Shown here: piece after piece, positions 5,775 to 6,815 of the stretch
Layout: every line of letters begins with the position of its first letter
Numbering within the stretch: the first letter of the stretch is position 1
NCBI GenBank assembly: GCA_030641085.1
Contig: DAOWIC010000063.1
Span: 1-6,815 of the forward strand
DNA from: Calditrichota bacterium
GTDB taxonomy: Bacteria; Zixibacteria; MSB-5A5; GN15; FEB-12
Direction of reading: 5' to 3'
Length of the DNA stretch: 6,815 nucleotides
Position numbers and translations under genes: made by a program
The notes under the pieces: model-generated
What the model was told of the DNA's origin: nothing
Seen by the model: the letters and a program-made list of their open reading frames with translations, nothing else
Databases searched by the model: none

Positions 5775-5969
5775 ATGCCAAAGATCAAGACAAGACGCGC
5801 CGCCGCGAAACGGTTCAAGAGAACCGCCTCGGGGAAGTTCAAGCGCATGAAGGCGTACAAGACTCACATTCTGACCAAGAAAACGCCCAAGCGTAAACGC
5901 AATTTGCGCAAGTCAACGTTGGTATCCAGTGCCGACTTCAAGAGAGTCAGCCAGATGGTTCCCAAATAA
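5775..5969 (+). CDS. rpmI: 50S ribosomal protein L35
   Basis: Small, very basic protein of 64 residues, the standard L35 length, and a component of the large ribosomal subunit. The L35 signature is intact at residues 4-15 (IKTRRAAAKRFK), and the middle segment KTHILTKKTPKRKRNLRK (29-46) is typical of the family. The C-terminus ends in QMVPK. The ATG is preceded by AAAGG at 5765-5769, five bases upstream. The gene lies 31 nt after infC and 31 nt before rplT. The gap to infC is too short to hold the long-range L20-binding pseudoknot described upstream of rpmI in E. coli, unless that structure extends into infC. Confidence 0.97.
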   Translation: MPKIKTRRAAAKRFKRTASGKFKRMKAYKTHILTKKTPKRKRNLRKSTLVSSADFKRVSQMVPK

Positions 5970-6000
5970 TATTTGATGGAATACCAGGAGACATTTAGAT

Positions 6001-6351
6001 ATGCCACGTTCGAAGAATAACGTCGCTGCTCACCGTCGGCACCAGAAGGTGCTCAAGAAGGCCCGGGGCAACTTCAACGCCCGGTCAAAGCTGTACCGTA
6101 CGGCTTTGGAGACGGTTCACAAGGGCCTCAAGTACGCCTATCGGGATCGTCGCAACAAAAAACGCGTGTTCCGTTCCTTGTGGATTACTCGCATTTCGGC
6201 GGCCACGAGACAGTGTGGAACGAACTATTCCACCTTCATCTCCGGCCTCAAAAAAGCCGGGATCAACCTTGACCGCAAAATGCTGGCTGATATCGCCGCG
6301 CGCGATATGGCCACCTTTTCAAATCTGGTAAAAATGGCAACCGGTAACTAA
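6001..6351 (+). CDS. rplT: 50S ribosomal protein L20
   Basis: Basic protein of 116 residues (family about 117) that binds 23S rRNA and is needed for early 50S assembly; in several bacteria it also represses its own operon. The long basic N-terminal helix (MPRSKNNVAAHRRHQKVLKK) is followed by ARSKLYRTA (27-35), YAYRDRRNKKRVFRSLWITR (46-65) and the globular part with FISGLKKAGINLDRKMLADI (79-98). In the L20 signature, LWITRIS has Ser at residue 66 where the family normally has Asn, and the segment around residues 23-27 reads GNFNA instead of the common GYxGA. AGGAG at 5986-5990 lies ten bases before the ATG. The pair rpmI-rplT is in its usual order. Confidence 0.97.
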   Translation: MPRSKNNVAAHRRHQKVLKKARGNFNARSKLYRTALETVHKGLKYAYRDRRNKKRVFRSLWITRISAATRQCGTNYSTFISGLKKAGINLDRKMLADIAARDMATFSNLVKMATGN

Positions 6352-6368
6352 GCCAGTCTGGTTCCGGT

Positions 6369-6815
6369 ATGTCGTTTCAAGAGCAGCTTACACAGATCAA
6401 GAATGAAGCCCTTGAGCGAATCGGAAAAACCGATTCGCTTGAGGCGCTAAAAGATATTCAGGTCAAATACCTGGGTCGCAAGGGTGCCATTACGGCCATC
6501 CTGAAAGGGCTTAAGGACCTCTCGGTCGATCAGCGCAAGGAGATCGGCGGGCTGGCCAACCGCATCAAGACCGAGCTTGAAGCGATTCTGAAAGAGGCCC
6601 AGGAAAAGACCGCGCTCTCCGGCGAAAAAGAACTGTTCGACCCCACTCTGCCTGGCACCAATCCGCCTTTGGGGCGGGTGCACATTGTCAACCAGGTTCT
6701 CGATGATATCTGCCACATCTTTCACGGCATGGGTTTTGAAATCGCCCGTGGCCCGAACGTGGAAACCGACTACTACAACTTCGGCGCTCTGAACTTCGCC
6801 CCCGATCATCCCGCC
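6369..6815 (+). CDS. pheS: Phenylalanyl-tRNA synthetase alpha subunit, 5' part
   Basis: The first 149 codons are visible and the frame is open at the right edge; full PheS is about 330-350 residues. It is the catalytic subunit of the alpha2-beta2 class II enzyme that charges tRNA-Phe. The N-terminal 85 residues form the expected helical arm that contacts tRNA, with LKDIQVKYLGRKGAITAILK (27-46) and LANRIKTELEAILKEAQ (62-78). The start of the catalytic core follows: FDPTLPG (90-96), HIVNQVLDDICHIFHGMGFE (105-124), GPNVETDYYNF (128-138) and FAPDHPA (143-149), which lead into the motif 1/2 region. The ATG lies 17 nt after the rplT stop and has no strong ribosome site, so it may rely on coupling to rplT translation. 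pheT would be expected to follow outside the window. Confidence 0.96.
   Translation, partial: MSFQEQLTQIKNEALERIGKTDSLEALKDIQVKYLGRKGAITAILKGLKDLSVDQRKEIGGLANRIKTELEAILKEAQEKTALSGEKELFDPTLPGTNPPLGRVHIVNQVLDDICHIFHGMGFEIARGPNVETDYYNFGALNFAPDHPA

Overview
The window joins two conserved bacterial gene blocks, all on the + strand. The left part (about 1-2929) is the end of a flagellar operon: the 3' part of fliD, then fliS, a FlgN-like chaperone gene, flgM and an HDOD-domain signalling gene. The right part (about 3016-6815) is a translation block: a perfect-consensus sigma-70 promoter, tRNA-Val(GAC), thrS, infC, rpmI, rplT and the first 149 codons of pheS, which runs off the right edge. No mobile element, CRISPR array or sign of recent transfer is visible. 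Coding density is very high, and no gene-free stretch exceeds 300 bases.

Organism: a flagellated bacterium with moderately GC-rich DNA and strong Shine-Dalgarno sites at some genes. The tRNA has no encoded CCA. The fliD-fliS-flgN-flgM order and the tRNA-Val/thrS/infC/rpmI/rplT/pheS order fit a deep-branching Gram-negative lineage, such as a deltaproteobacterium-like or FCB-related candidate phylum (for example Zixibacteria). The L20 N-terminus (MPRSKNN) leans weakly towards the FCB side. This placement is an inference from memory of protein families and was not tested.

Left block: FliD caps the growing filament, FliS is the flagellin export chaperone, the FlgN-like protein probably chaperones hook-filament junction proteins or FliD, and FlgM is the anti-sigma-28 factor that delays late genes until the hook is finished. 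fliS/flgN overlap by 4 nt and flgM/HDOD by 8 nt, so translational coupling is likely. A sigma-28-like -10 element lies just before flgM. The block ends in a GC-rich stem-loop without a clear T tract.

Right block: one strong promoter appears to drive the tRNA and probably the translation genes behind it. A terminator-like hairpin with a short T run separates tRNA-Val from thrS and could act as a partial terminator or attenuator. infC almost certainly starts at a rare ATA codon (5183), placed 5 nt after a perfect AGGAGG. This is the hallmark of IF3 autoregulation and adds five residues to the protein compared with a TTG start at 5198.

I did not find a wholly new system. The points most worth a second look are the ATA start of infC, the tRNA/thrS hairpin, the flgM-coupled HDOD gene and the putative flgM promoter.
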